Source: Chloroflexota bacterium (GTDB lineage: Bacteria; Chloroflexota; Dehalococcoidia; UBA2979). Taken from it: DNA of 31,460 nt. The DNA lies in contig QWJG01000008.1 of NCBI GenBank assembly GCA_009391845.1, positions 1 through 31,460 of the forward strand. The letters are read 5' to 3'. The notes below the pieces were generated by a model. It worked only from the letters and a program-made list of their open reading frames with translations, made no database searches and was not told the origin of the DNA. The translations under genes were made by a program, and so were the position numbers. Positions 1 through 8,426 of this stretch are shown here, piece by piece (position 1 is the first letter of the stretch; each line of letters starts with the position of its first letter).

Positions 1-288
1 GTCGCGCCGCACGCCGAGGCGCCAGCCGATGACGGTGGTGACGCGGCGACCACCAACAGCGACGGTGGTTACGGCAAGGCGGCGCTAGTACTGGCGTTGG
101 TCGTCGGGACGTTGATCGAGCGGCTCGCCGCCGGGGTTCTGCCGACAACCGCGCTGGACGTGTTTCACCTCGTGGTCGCGATCGCGATCGCGTTCCTCGT
201 CGCGCGCTGGTATCGCGGGTTCATGCGCCAGACGCTGGGACGCGCACGGAACAACCGGCTCAACCGCACGAGCAAGCGCCGGCGCTGA
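1..288 (+). CDS. C-terminal end of a membrane protein (5' truncated by the window edge)
   Basis: The frame is open from base 1 to a TGA at 286-288, so only the last 95 residues are visible. The visible part begins with an Asp/Gly/Thr-rich, probably disordered stretch. Two hydrophobic segments follow, around residues 27-43 and 56-75, and the protein ends in a strongly basic tail finishing RTSKRRR. This fits a C-terminal membrane anchor with a positively charged cytoplasmic end. No family can be named from so short a piece. The gene converges on fliG with one base between the stop codons. Confidence 0.6.
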   Translation, partial: VAPHAEAPADDGGDAATTNSDGGYGKAALVLALVVGTLIERLAAGVLPTTALDVFHLVVAIAIAFLVARWYRGFMRQTLGRARNNRLNRTSKRRR

Positions 289-289
289 C

Positions 290-1405
290 TCAGGCGACGA
301 GCTGGTCGTCCCCACCGCGGTTGACCACGATCTCGTCGTCGTCCTGTAGGCGCCGAACGATCGTGACGATGCGGTTCTGGGCCTCGTGGACGAGGGTGAG
401 CCGAATCGGGCCGAGCGCCGCCATGTCCTCGTGCACCATCGCCGAGGCCCGCGTCGACATATTCGCGAAGATTACTTCGCCGGTGTGCTCGTCGGCGGCG
501 CGCAGCGCAAGCGTGAGATCGGCCTGATTGATCTCGCGGAGCACCCGCTGGAGCGACCGGGGATCGAGCAACGCCAGGTCATCGAAGACGAACATCTGCT
601 GGCGGATGCGGACCGCGAGCTCCGGATCGAGGTCCTCGATGCCCTCGAGGATGACGCGCTGCGTCGCGATGTCGACGTGCCGGAGCACCTCGACGAGCTG
701 GTTGGCACCGACGAGGGCTGGCCCGGCGGTGGGCGACTGCGCGGCGCCGACGAGGCGGCCCTGCACGATCGCCTCGGTCAGCTCGACGGTCTCGAAACTG
801 GGCTTGTCGAGGTGGACGATCCGCACGAGCGTCTCGATCTGCAACTCCGGCGGGAGCAGCATCAGCAGTTCGGCGGCGTGATCGACGTTCAGGTTGGCGA
901 ACATCAGCGCGATGAGCTGCGGGTGCTCGGTGACCAGGAACTCGACGAGCATGCCGGTGGAGACATACTCAAGGAACTTGAACGGCTTCGGGCGTCCAAT
1001 CCGGCCCAAGCGGCTCTGCAGATCGGCGGCACGCTCGCTGCCGAAGGCCGCCTCCAGGATCTGCTGCACCGTCTCCGGACCGCCGACGCTGGCGTAGTCA
1101 CGCGAGGTCAGCGACGCGTAGAAGTCGCGGAGCACGTCCTCACGCTCCGCTTGCCCGAGCTGCTCGGTATGTGCGACGAGCCACGCGAGGTGCGCGACCT
1201 GTTCTTCCGGGAGGTGCGTGAGCACCTGCGAGGCGTGAGTCCGGCCGAGGGCGACCATGAGCTGAGCAGCGCGGCGGGGACCGTAGCCTGGATTTCGCGC
1301 TGGACTGCCCGATTCGGCGGTTGGTGTCATCACCCTGAATATCGGTTGCTGTGAGCGACCGATGAGTGTCTGAGGAGAAACGAACGTGATTTCCTCAATG
1401 TTCAT
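290..1405 (-). CDS. fliG: Flagellar motor switch protein FliG
   Basis: FliG is the rotor protein of the flagellar C-ring. It joins the MS-ring (FliF) to FliM and meets the stator through its C-terminal domain. The protein is 371 aa; the family is usually about 330-345. The N domain (about residues 41-150, VALG...HLPEEQ), the middle domain with the EHPQ motif at 160-163, and the FliG_C domain (about 270-360) are all present. In FliG_C the torque helix keeps charged residues, reading NMSTRASAMVHED and then GPIRL, in place of the family's K-R...D-E-L...GPVRL. The first 25 residues look poorly conserved, and Met26 (near 1330) is an alternative start. The gene is last in a minus-strand operon, 3 bases after the GNAT gene. 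No other flagellar gene is in the window. Confidence 0.9.
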   Translation of the reverse strand: MNIEEITFVSPQTLIGRSQQPIFRVMTPTAESGSPARNPGYGPRRAAQLMVALGRTHASQVLTHLPEEQVAHLAWLVAHTEQLGQAEREDVLRDFYASLTSRDYASVGGPETVQQILEAAFGSERAADLQSRLGRIGRPKPFKFLEYVSTGMLVEFLVTEHPQLIALMFANLNVDHAAELLMLLPPELQIETLVRIVHLDKPSFETVELTEAIVQGRLVGAAQSPTAGPALVGANQLVEVLRHVDIATQRVILEGIEDLDPELAVRIRQQMFVFDDLALLDPRSLQRVLREINQADLTLALRAADEHTGEVIFANMSTRASAMVHEDMAALGPIRLTLVHEAQNRIVTIVRRLQDDDEIVVNRGGDDQLVA

Positions 1406-1408
1406 GGG

Positions 1409-1870
1409 CTAGCGACTCCCTGCCCGCTCGAACCAGGTCGCGTCCCCAACTGGCGGGTCCGCGATGGGGGTGTAGCCGACGCGCAGCATGAAATAGAGCC
1501 CGCGCCCATTGGTCCGGGGTACCCGGGTGGTGAGGCGCTCCACGCCCTCGGTGGTCAGGCGCCGCTCGGCGGCGAGCAGCGCCTTCGTGGCGTAGGCATG
1601 GCCGCGATGCGCGGGATCGACGGCGAGCGCCAGGACGGCCGCGGTCCCGGGCCGCGGATAGTCCCGCTGAATGGCGACGAGCCCGACATCCTCGGCGTCA
1701 GCCTGGAGCAGATAGAGCTCGGCGGAATCGGGCAGCGACGGCAGTTCGCCCTCAAAGCCACGCTCGACGCCGTCGGCCAGCGCTTGACGGAAGGCCGGGT
1801 GCGCGTCGAGATCGATCGGTGGCGCGGGCATGAGCGAGACGTCCTGGAAGGTGGCCCAGGCAGCGGTCAC
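1409..1870 (-). CDS. GNAT family N-acetyltransferase
   Basis: This 153-aa protein has the GNAT fold signature. Acetyl-CoA binding motif A is visible as DPAHRGHAYATKAL (residues about 85-98), and the end of the fold as NGRGLYFMLRVGYTP. Such enzymes move an acetyl group from acetyl-CoA to an amine, but the substrate cannot be read from sequence. The GTG start overlaps the TGA of the upstream dinG-type gene in a GTGA arrangement. Translational coupling with the helicase is therefore likely. fliG follows after 3 bases. Confidence 0.8.
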   Translation of the reverse strand: MTAAWATFQDVSLMPAPPIDLDAHPAFRQALADGVERGFEGELPSLPDSAELYLLQADAEDVGLVAIQRDYPRPGTAAVLALAVDPAHRGHAYATKALLAAERRLTTEGVERLTTRVPRTNGRGLYFMLRVGYTPIADPPVGDATWFERAGSR

Positions 1871-4692
1871 CGGTTGAGCCAGTCCGCGACGGCGTCGGCG
1901 ACCGCGCCTGCCTTCAGCGTGCGCAGTTCCGTGTCCGGCAGGCCTTGGAGGAACGCCTTGCCGTAGTCGCGCCGCGCGACACGGCTGTCGGCGATCAGGA
2001 AGACGCCACGGTCAGTGGTGCGGCGAATCAGGCGACCGAACCCCTGGCGGAAGCGCAGTACCGACTGCGGCAAGGCGTATTCGGAGAAGGGGTCCTGGAA
2101 GCGCTCGGCGCGACCGGCGTAGACCGGATCGGTGGGCACCGGGAAGGGCAGCCGGGCGATCACGATCTGCGAGAGCGCTTCGCCCGGAACGTCGACGCCC
2201 TCCCAGAAGGCGGCGGTGCCGAGGATCATCGAGTTGGGCTGCTCCTGGAGCATCCGCAGCAGCCGCGCCGGCGAGCCATCGATGCGCTGCGCGAGCACGC
2301 GCACGTTGCGCGGTGCGAGGTCTTCGCGGAGATCGTTGGCGGCGGCGCGCAGCGCCGCGTGCGAGGTGAAGAGAGCGAGCGTGCGGCCGCCGGCGGCGAG
2401 CGCGGCGTCGGCAAGCAACTCGTGCAGCGCGAACTCGTAGCCCGGCATGCCGGGCTCGGGGAGATCGTCGACGACGAGCGTCAGCACGGCGCGTCGGTAA
2501 TCGAACGGCGACGGCACGACGAGCGTCTCCGCTTCGTCGAGGCCGAGTCGGCGCAGGCTGAAGTCGAACGATCCGGACGTCTGGAGCGTGGCGCTGGTCG
2601 CGAGGATGGACTCGCGTCCGTCGAACAGTTCGGACTGGAGCCGTGGAGCGACGTCCAGCGGCGCGAGGTTGATGCGAACGTCGCCCTCGCCGAGCACGAG
2701 CCACGAGACGTCGTCGCGGGTGGGCGACAGCACGGCGTGGTTGAGGACGCCGCGCAGCTCCTCGGTCTGGGTACGGAGGCCGAGGGCGAGCGGCCCGATC
2801 GTGCGGGCGTCGGGGATCGAGTCCGGCACGGAGCCGATGGTGTCGGCGACGGACCCGAGGCGGCTCGAGAGCACCTGCAGCGAGATCTCGAGCTGGATCG
2901 CCGTTTCCTCGACGTCCTCCCACTGCGGCTGGGAGCGGACGCCCTTGGTGAGTGGCAGCTCGGTGCGGTTGCGAGCGCGATCGTCCTCAAACTGGTCGCG
3001 CGCGAAGTCGCGGAGCGTGTCGGTGAACGCGCGCAACGCATCGCGCCCGCCGGTAACCGCAGGCTCGATCTGATCGGCGAGCGCGCTGAAGCCGGCGACC
3101 GGCGACAGCGCAGCCGTGGGCGCGGCCAGCTCGCCCTGACGGAGTAGCCGCGCGAGGCCGACGGCGCCATGACGCTCGTTGGAGCCGGCGCGATCGAACA
3201 GCTCGCGCGCATCGCGCACGCCGAACGAGGCGCCGAAGTGCTGGGTGGCGACATCCTCGAGGCGGTGCGCCTCATCGATCACAAGATGGCGGAACGGCGG
3301 GAGGAGCTGATCGGAACGCGAGGCGTTGGCGAGCAGCAGCGCGTGGTTGACGATCACGACGTGGGAACCGGCTGCCCGCTGACGCGCCCGCAGCACGAAG
3401 CAGCTTCCGTCGCGGACGAACGAGCAGCGTCGCGAGAGACAGTCGGTGCCGTCCGCGGAGAGGCGTGACCACGCCGGTTGCTCATCGGAGGTCATGTACA
3501 ACTCGGCGACGTCGCCGGTGGAGGTGCTGGGCAGCCAGTTCGCGATGCGCCCGTAGAGGCGGGCCTCTGGCTCGTTGCGCGGGCGCGCCTCAAGGCGGGC
3601 CTGCGTCCACAGATCGAGACAGAGGTAGTTCGTGCGGCCCTTGAGCACGGAGGCGCGGAGCTGGCTGGCCGGTTCACCGGTCGCCGCCTCAATCAGGCTC
3701 GCGGCCAGCGGGACATCGTGGTGAGCGAGCTGCTCCTGGAGGTTGATGGTGTGCGTGGAGACCACGACGCGATCGTGGTTCCGGCTGGCATGCAACAGCG
3801 CCGGTACGAGGTAGCCCAACGACTTGCCGGTGCCGGTCCCCGCCTCGATCGCATACGACCCGCCGTGAGCGAGTTGCTGCGCGACCTGGCGAGCCATCTC
3901 CACCTGCCCGGGGCGCGGCTCGTAGTCGGCGAACAGATCGGCACGGCGGGACGCCGCGTCGAAGACAGCGGCGACCTCGTCGCCGGCGACGGTGACAGGC
4001 TTGTCGCTGGGGACGAGCGGCGCAATCACCTCCGGCGGCTGTGGCTGGCGCAGGCGTTCGACGATCGCGGCCGCCTCGGCATCGTCGATCACGGGCTCCG
4101 CGGGCGCGCGGAGGATCGCTTCCGCGATCAGCGTCGCGGCGGACCAGCGTGCGGCGGCGGCGAAGTCGTGCAGCTCACCGAGGAGTGAGCGCGGCAGCTC
4201 CTCGAAGCGGGCGAGCAGCGCGAGGAAGATGTCGCGCGTGGTCTCGGCATCCTCGAGGGCGCGGTGCGCCTGCCGCAGCGGGACGTTGAGGAGTTCGGCG
4301 ATCGAGGCGAGGTTGAGGTGATCGGCGCGCGGGAGCAGCACCGAGGCGATCTCCCAGGTGTCGTAGATCGGCCCCGGCAGATCGAGCCCGGCGCTCGACA
4401 GGAACCCCAGGTCGAACTTGATGTTCTGCCCCACGACCGGGCAGTTCCCGACGAAGGTGGCCAATTCGTTGACGACGCGCTCAAAGCGAGGAGCGTCCGC
4501 GACATCGGCGTCGGTGATGCCGGTCAGTTGCTGGATCTCCATCGGGATCGAGCGACCGGGGTTCACGAACGTGTGGAATTGCTCGCTCCCACCATCGCGA
4601 TCGAAGCGGGTGGCACCGATCTCGGTGATCTCATCGACCTCGGGATTCAGCCCCGTGGTTTCGAGATCGAGCGCGACGAACTGTTGAGACAA
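1867..4692 (-). CDS. dinG: DinG-family ATP-dependent helicase with N-terminal 3'-5' exonuclease domain
   Basis: A 941-aa fusion matching the Bacillus-type DinG layout. The N-terminal DEDD exonuclease has ExoI at residues about 6-14 (VALDLETTG), ExoII (VGQNIKFD) and ExoIII (HRALEDAETT). The superfamily-2 XPD-like helicase follows, with Walker A (EAGTGTGKS), a DEAH box (VIDEAHRLED) and motif VI (QGFGRLIRR). Between Walker A and the DEAH box are four cysteines, in NYLCLDL and in TDCLSRRC...GSC, spaced like the XPD/DinG iron-sulfur ligands. The role is inferred to be DNA repair or processing of unusual DNA structures. I chose the TTG start at 4692 because it sits 6 bases after AAGGG and just before the exonuclease motif. 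A longer open frame upstream overlaps the PHP gene and has an Arg/Ser-rich shadow composition. Confidence 0.9.
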   Translation of the reverse strand: MSQQFVALDLETTGLNPEVDEITEIGATRFDRDGGSEQFHTFVNPGRSIPMEIQQLTGITDADVADAPRFERVVNELATFVGNCPVVGQNIKFDLGFLSSAGLDLPGPIYDTWEIASVLLPRADHLNLASIAELLNVPLRQAHRALEDAETTRDIFLALLARFEELPRSLLGELHDFAAAARWSAATLIAEAILRAPAEPVIDDAEAAAIVERLRQPQPPEVIAPLVPSDKPVTVAGDEVAAVFDAASRRADLFADYEPRPGQVEMARQVAQQLAHGGSYAIEAGTGTGKSLGYLVPALLHASRNHDRVVVSTHTINLQEQLAHHDVPLAASLIEAATGEPASQLRASVLKGRTNYLCLDLWTQARLEARPRNEPEARLYGRIANWLPSTSTGDVAELYMTSDEQPAWSRLSADGTDCLSRRCSFVRDGSCFVLRARQRAAGSHVVIVNHALLLANASRSDQLLPPFRHLVIDEAHRLEDVATQHFGASFGVRDARELFDRAGSNERHGAVGLARLLRQGELAAPTAALSPVAGFSALADQIEPAVTGGRDALRAFTDTLRDFARDQFEDDRARNRTELPLTKGVRSQPQWEDVEETAIQLEISLQVLSSRLGSVADTIGSVPDSIPDARTIGPLALGLRTQTEELRGVLNHAVLSPTRDDVSWLVLGEGDVRINLAPLDVAPRLQSELFDGRESILATSATLQTSGSFDFSLRRLGLDEAETLVVPSPFDYRRAVLTLVVDDLPEPGMPGYEFALHELLADAALAAGGRTLALFTSHAALRAAANDLREDLAPRNVRVLAQRIDGSPARLLRMLQEQPNSMILGTAAFWEGVDVPGEALSQIVIARLPFPVPTDPVYAGRAERFQDPFSEYALPQSVLRFRQGFGRLIRRTTDRGVFLIADSRVARRDYGKAFLQGLPDTELRTLKAGAVADAVADWLNR

Positions 4693-4792
4693 CGCGAACC
4701 CTTCGCGACGGATCGGAGCGGGGGAGTGGGGCGAGTGTACGGGGCGCGGCGAATGTGCTCGCGAGCGGTCGGTTCTGGCCCCGAGCGCAGGA

Positions 4793-5506
4793 TCAGGCTG
4801 GGCGCGCGGTTTCCTGCTCGGCGGCCTCGATGCTGCCGTGGTCGAAGCGGACCCAGCGCTGGGCCTTCGTCTTGTGAATCGCCTCGAAATCGCCGGAATG
4901 GAGCGCCTCGAGCAACTCGGGCGTGGAGCCGATGGTGCCGCGGAACGCGGTCGCGAAGGTGCCGATGCCGGAGGTTGAGTGTGCGTCGCTGCCGCCAGTC
5001 GCGGGCATCCCGAGGATGCGGGCGACGGAGAGGGCGAAGTAGTTCTCCTGCGGGGTGTTCGCGCCGTTGGCGACCTCGATGCCGTGCACCAGCTTGAAGA
5101 CCTCCATCTGCTCGGCGGCCTCCTCCGGCGTGAGTTCGAACTTCTCGCCCGTACGCATGGCGGTGACGGGGTCGAAGAGACGGCGGAAGGGGTGCGCGAC
5201 GACGACAAAGGCGCCGATCTTGTCGGCCTCTTCGCGGAGCTTCTCCAGACGGCGGATGCCGGGCAGGTAACTGGAGAAGCCGAAGGCGAGCATGTGACCG
5301 AGGTCCGTGGAGACCTCCATGCCGAAGTTGATGAAGAGATCGGGGTACTGGGCGCGGAAGTCTTCCTGGCGATGGGATTCCAGGGTGAAGTCGTGCTCCG
5401 ACATGGAGACGGCGGTCAGGCCGTTGGCGATCGCAAGTTCCACGAGTTCCGAGGGCTGCAACATGCTGTCCGAGGAAGCCGGGTTGGTGTGGACGTGAAC
5501 GTCCAT
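4793..5506 (-). CDS. PHP-domain metal-dependent phosphoesterase
   Basis: A 237-aa single-domain PHP protein. The metal-ligand motifs occur in family order: DVHVHT (His4, His6), SEHD (His38, Asp39), GMEVS (Glu64), His71, VVAHP (His105) and GGSDAH (Asp174, His176). Stand-alone PHP proteins hydrolyse phosphoesters, for example nucleotides, short oligonucleotides or histidinol phosphate. The exact substrate is unknown here. It is the first gene of the minus-strand run into dinG, about 100 bases upstream of that start, so a nucleic-acid-related role is plausible but inferred. Confidence 0.82.
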   Translation of the reverse strand: MDVHVHTNPASSDSMLQPSELVELAIANGLTAVSMSEHDFTLESHRQEDFRAQYPDLFINFGMEVSTDLGHMLAFGFSSYLPGIRRLEKLREEADKIGAFVVVAHPFRRLFDPVTAMRTGEKFELTPEEAAEQMEVFKLVHGIEVANGANTPQENYFALSVARILGMPATGGSDAHSTSGIGTFATAFRGTIGSTPELLEALHSGDFEAIHKTKAQRWVRFDHGSIEAAEQETARPA

Positions 5507-5673
5507 GCGCGTGCCATCGAGACCGTTTGTGAGTTCCAGGGCGGGTCCGCCTCCGCTACGACACGCAAGACCGGGACTTCATCACGAAATCACCGCGCGC
5601 ACGAAGGGCTGAGCATATCGGCCGTGTTTCGCGCGGGCCAGCGGTCGAACGGCGCATCCGCCGCGATCAGGCG

Positions 5674-6069
5674 CTAACCGAGGCCAGCGAGGGCCGGCAG
5701 CATGACGCCGAACCCGGCGAGCGCGACCGCGACCGTGGACCAGGTCAGCCAGCCAGGCATGCCACGGATCACGGCGTACAGGCCGAGTGCGAGCGTGACG
5801 ATCACGACGATGGTGATCGAGAAGGCAGGCTGGTCCGTGCCGAGGAAGACGGCGCCGAGGACGAGCCCGACCAGCGTCCAGAAGAGCATCATCGCGTTGA
5901 CGACGACCACGCCGAGGATTGGCAGGCGGAGGCGGCTGCGGTTGACGCGGGTTTGCCAGGCCGGGTCGTACGCGAGCGCGATCAGGACGAGCGCGGTCGT
6001 GGCGAATGCCACTGCAGCGCCAGAGACCCAGCCAGCGAGGAGCGCGCGACCCGTATCGCCGTCAGGCAT
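5674..6069 (-). CDS. Small integral membrane protein of unknown function
   Basis: 131 aa with four hydrophobic segments, around residues 8-30, 45-65, 75-95 and 103-128. The segments are separated by a short loop rich in Arg and by GMPGW. I recognise no family. The ATG at 6067-6069 overlaps the end of ispE by 8 bases, which supports this start over a longer frame reaching 6288 that is Ser/Arg-rich and antisense-like. It is probably co-transcribed and translationally coupled with ispE. Confidence 0.7.
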   Translation of the reverse strand: MPDGDTGRALLAGWVSGAAVAFATTALVLIALAYDPAWQTRVNRSRLRLPILGVVVVNAMMLFWTLVGLVLGAVFLGTDQPAFSITIVVIVTLALGLYAVIRGMPGWLTWSTVAVALAGFGVMLPALAGLG

Positions 6070-6991
6070 CCGGCGCGCTGCCCGCGGGCGCGGGCAACTC
6101 CTCGATCGCGAGCGCCGCACTCCTCGAAATCGTGCGGGCTTCGAGGACGGTCGCGCCGAGCTGCTCGAACTCGCGGCGGAGTACCGGGAGCTTGGCCTGC
6201 TCGTGGACGAACATGTAGACGGCGGGCCCGGAGCCACAGAGGTGGAGGCGCGGAGCGGCGGCGTGACGGTAGCGCGCGTAGTGCGCAACCAGCTCCGGCG
6301 TGCTGCGCTCGATCACGGCCTCGAAGGCGTTGATCAGGTCGTTGGTGGGCGGCGGTGCGCCGCGCGCGATGCGGTGCGCCAGCCGCTGGGTGCGGTGGCC
6401 GTCGCTGAAGTCGTGCGTGTGCAGCGCTGCGTAGCGCGCGGCCGTCTTGTCCGATGCCGCCGGTACCGGCGGAACCAGCACGAGCAGCCGCGTCTCACCG
6501 AGGTCGCGCAGCGGCTCGACGAGTTCGCCACGACCGGTGCAGTGCGCAGTGCCACCGTGGACAAAGAACGGCACGTCCGATCCGATCGTGGCGCCGATCT
6601 TCGCGAGGCGTTCCGGCGACCAGTTGAGCTCCCACATCACACTGAGGCCGCGCAGCACCGCCCCGGCGTCCGAGGAGCCACCACCCAGACCGGCCGGCGA
6701 GGGGATCCGCTTCTCGACCTCGATCGCGACATCCGGCCGGCGGCCGGCGGCATCGGCGATCGCGCGAGCGGCGCGCCCGGCGAGATCGTCGGTCGGGTCG
6801 ATCCCGCGCCGGAACTCGCCGCTGATCGTGACGCTGAGCTCGGATGCGGGACGGAGGACCACCCGATCGGCGAGGCTCAGCGTCGTCATCACGGTGGCGA
6901 TCTCGTGGTAGCCGTCCTTGCGCCGCCGGACGACCTCGAGGGCGAGGTTGATCTTCGCATGCGCGCGCAGCCGGACGCCGTGCGAGGTCAT
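6062..6991 (-). CDS. ispE: 4-diphosphocytidyl-2-C-methyl-D-erythritol kinase
   Basis: IspE phosphorylates the 2-hydroxyl of CDP-methylerythritol with ATP in the MEP route to isoprenoids. The 309-aa protein begins with the family signature AKINLALEV (residues about 12-20) and RKDGYHE. It contains the GHMP-kinase ATP-binding loop PSPAGLGGGSSDAG (about 97-110) and the later GSGP motif near the C-terminus. The ATG overlaps the rsmA stop codon by four bases. The rsmA-ispE pairing is common in bacteria. Confidence 0.95.
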   Translation of the reverse strand: MTSHGVRLRAHAKINLALEVVRRRKDGYHEIATVMTTLSLADRVVLRPASELSVTISGEFRRGIDPTDDLAGRAARAIADAAGRRPDVAIEVEKRIPSPAGLGGGSSDAGAVLRGLSVMWELNWSPERLAKIGATIGSDVPFFVHGGTAHCTGRGELVEPLRDLGETRLLVLVPPVPAASDKTAARYAALHTHDFSDGHRTQRLAHRIARGAPPPTNDLINAFEAVIERSTPELVAHYARYRHAAAPRLHLCGSGPAVYMFVHEQAKLPVLRREFEQLGATVLEARTISRSAALAIEELPAPAGSAPDA

Positions 6992-7980
6992 GCCGGCTCC
7001 TGGACGACGAGCGCTTCCGGGTGCTTCGCCTCGATCGAGCGGTAGAGCCGCTCCCAGTCCGCGAGGCCAAGGTGCTGGGCGCGCAGCGCGGGATCGAGCC
7101 CGGCGTCGCGGAGCAACGTCTCGATGACGGCGTTCGGCAGGCCGAGCGCGCCCGGGAGTGCGTTGTGGAGTTGCTTCCGAGGGCTGGCGTAGCCGGCGCG
7201 CAAGAGGTGGAAGAACGACACGCGCTCCTCGGCGGTGATCGGGATCGGCGGAGCCGATAGCCGGTCGATCGCGACGACGGCGGAGTCGACCTTCGGCGCG
7301 GGCCAGAAGGCGGAGGACGGCACGTCGCGAAGGATGCGCGGGGCGCCGTAGAACTTGATCGACATCGAGAGCAGCGATTCGCGACCGGCCGCGCCGACCA
7401 TCCGCCGCGAGACCTCGCGCTGCACCATGACGACGATCCGCTGCGGCGCGGGATCGGCCTCCAGGAGGCGTCGCACGATCGGTTGGGTGATGTAGTACGG
7501 CAGGTTGCCGGCGACGACGAACGGCCCGCTGACCCCCGCCTCCGCGAGGAGCTCGCCCGGCTCAAAATCGAGGATATCGGCGGCGATCACGGTGAGCCCG
7601 CCGCGGCTCTCCAGGCGCGCCTGCGTCAGGCCCGCCAGCTCCTCGTCGATCTCGACGGCGACGACCCGCGCGAAGCGCTGGAGCAGCTCTTCCGTCAGCC
7701 CGCCCGGGCCGGCGCCCACCTCCAAGACGGTGTCGACGTCGGGGGTGACGGTGGCAGCGGCGATGTCGCTGAGCGCGAGTTCATCGATCAGGAAGTTCTG
7801 GCCGAGCGCCTTCCGCGGCTGAACGCCGAGCCGTTCGAGGTAGGGGGGCAACGGTGGGACGGAATCGCCGCGCCCACCTGGCCGGCGTGTGTCGCCACGT
7901 CCGCGCGTGCGTGCGGGGCTCACGAGCGACCTCGATGGTGTGCGCGCGGCGCCAGTGTGCGGCGCGCGGAATGGGGACAT
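6988..7980 (-). CDS. rsmA: 16S rRNA (adenine1518-N6/adenine1519-N6)-dimethyltransferase
   Basis: RsmA (KsgA) dimethylates two adjacent adenines in helix 45 of 16S rRNA late in small-subunit assembly. The family hallmarks are KALGQNFL, the SAM-binding motif LEVGAGPGGLT, VEID, and the catalytic NLPYY. The start is uncertain. The ATG at 7980 gives 330 aa, but the first about 42 residues are Arg/Pro-rich and unlike the family. An in-frame TTG at 7851 gives 287 aa, close to the usual 260-290. A GTG at 7923 lies between. None has a clear Shine-Dalgarno. The gene lies directly downstream of the SRP RNA on the same strand. Confidence 0.93.
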   Translation of the reverse strand: MSPFRAPHTGAARTPSRSLVSPARTRGRGDTRRPGGRGDSVPPLPPYLERLGVQPRKALGQNFLIDELALSDIAAATVTPDVDTVLEVGAGPGGLTEELLQRFARVVAVEIDEELAGLTQARLESRGGLTVIAADILDFEPGELLAEAGVSGPFVVAGNLPYYITQPIVRRLLEADPAPQRIVVMVQREVSRRMVGAAGRESLLSMSIKFYGAPRILRDVPSSAFWPAPKVDSAVVAIDRLSAPPIPITAEERVSFFHLLRAGYASPRKQLHNALPGALGLPNAVIETLLRDAGLDPALRAQHLGLADWERLYRSIEAKHPEALVVQEPA

Positions 7981-8001
7981 GGGCGTGCGGCAATAGAAAG
8001 T

Positions 8002-8267
8002 GGTCGTGCCCCGCCGTCGAACCGTGTCACGGTCTTACTCCCGCCGGTCGACTCAAACCCGGCGACCCTACGGCACCCGATGAGACCGACGTACCGCTGC
8101 TTCCTTCCGGACCTGACGGGATTAGCCGGGCATCGCCGCGCAGGACCAGGTTCTCAACGCCTCCAGCGATCGCAGTTTCCGTAGCAGCGAGTCCTCGGGC
8201 GGGCATTCAGCCCCGCTAAAGCGGATTGCGGGTACAGGGCACCGCTAGTTCCCCGCCTAGCACAACC
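8002..8267 (-). ncRNA. ffs: Signal recognition particle RNA, long type with Alu domain
   Basis: Read on the minus strand, the 3' half carries the SRP hallmark around GTCAGGTCCGGAAGGAAGCA, with a GGAA tetraloop and the Ffh-binding internal loops (about 8099-8118). The 5' part starts GGTTGTGCTAGG and continues with GGTAGCGG-like and CCCTGTA blocks, as in the Bacillus scRNA Alu domain. The outer ends pair: the complement of 8260-8267 matches 8002-8009 over 8 pairs with one G-U. An inner 7-bp helix joins 8147-8153 to 8056-8062. The length is about 266 nt, against about 270 in Bacillus and 114 in E. coli. Confidence 0.95.
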
Positions 8268-8273
8268 AGCCGG

Positions 8274-8279
8274 ATCGTA
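8274..8279 (-). promoter_or_regulatory. -10 element of the SRP RNA promoter
   Basis: On the minus strand TGATACGAT contains an extended -10 (TACGAT preceded by TG). It ends six bases before the predicted 5' end of the SRP RNA at 8267. The -35 region is unclear, the best candidates being TTCCTT or CTTCCT about 18 bases upstream. Confidence 0.55.
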
Positions 8280-8426
8280 TCAGCCGGGCCGATTCCCAAG
8301 GAAGCGCCCCGCCGAGGAGGCCGTGTTCGCGACGTGATGCGCGGGACGGGGCGCCACGCGAGGTAGCGCGATCCATGGGCTAAACTCGCTCGACGCCAAC
8401 TCGTCCCCCGTGAATCCGAGGCCCAC

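Noticed and set aside
4693..5208. N-terminal extension of dinG to 1113 codons
   Set aside because: The extra part is Ser/Arg/Pro-rich, overlaps the PHP gene in another frame, and a TTG with a ribosome-binding site precedes the exonuclease motif.
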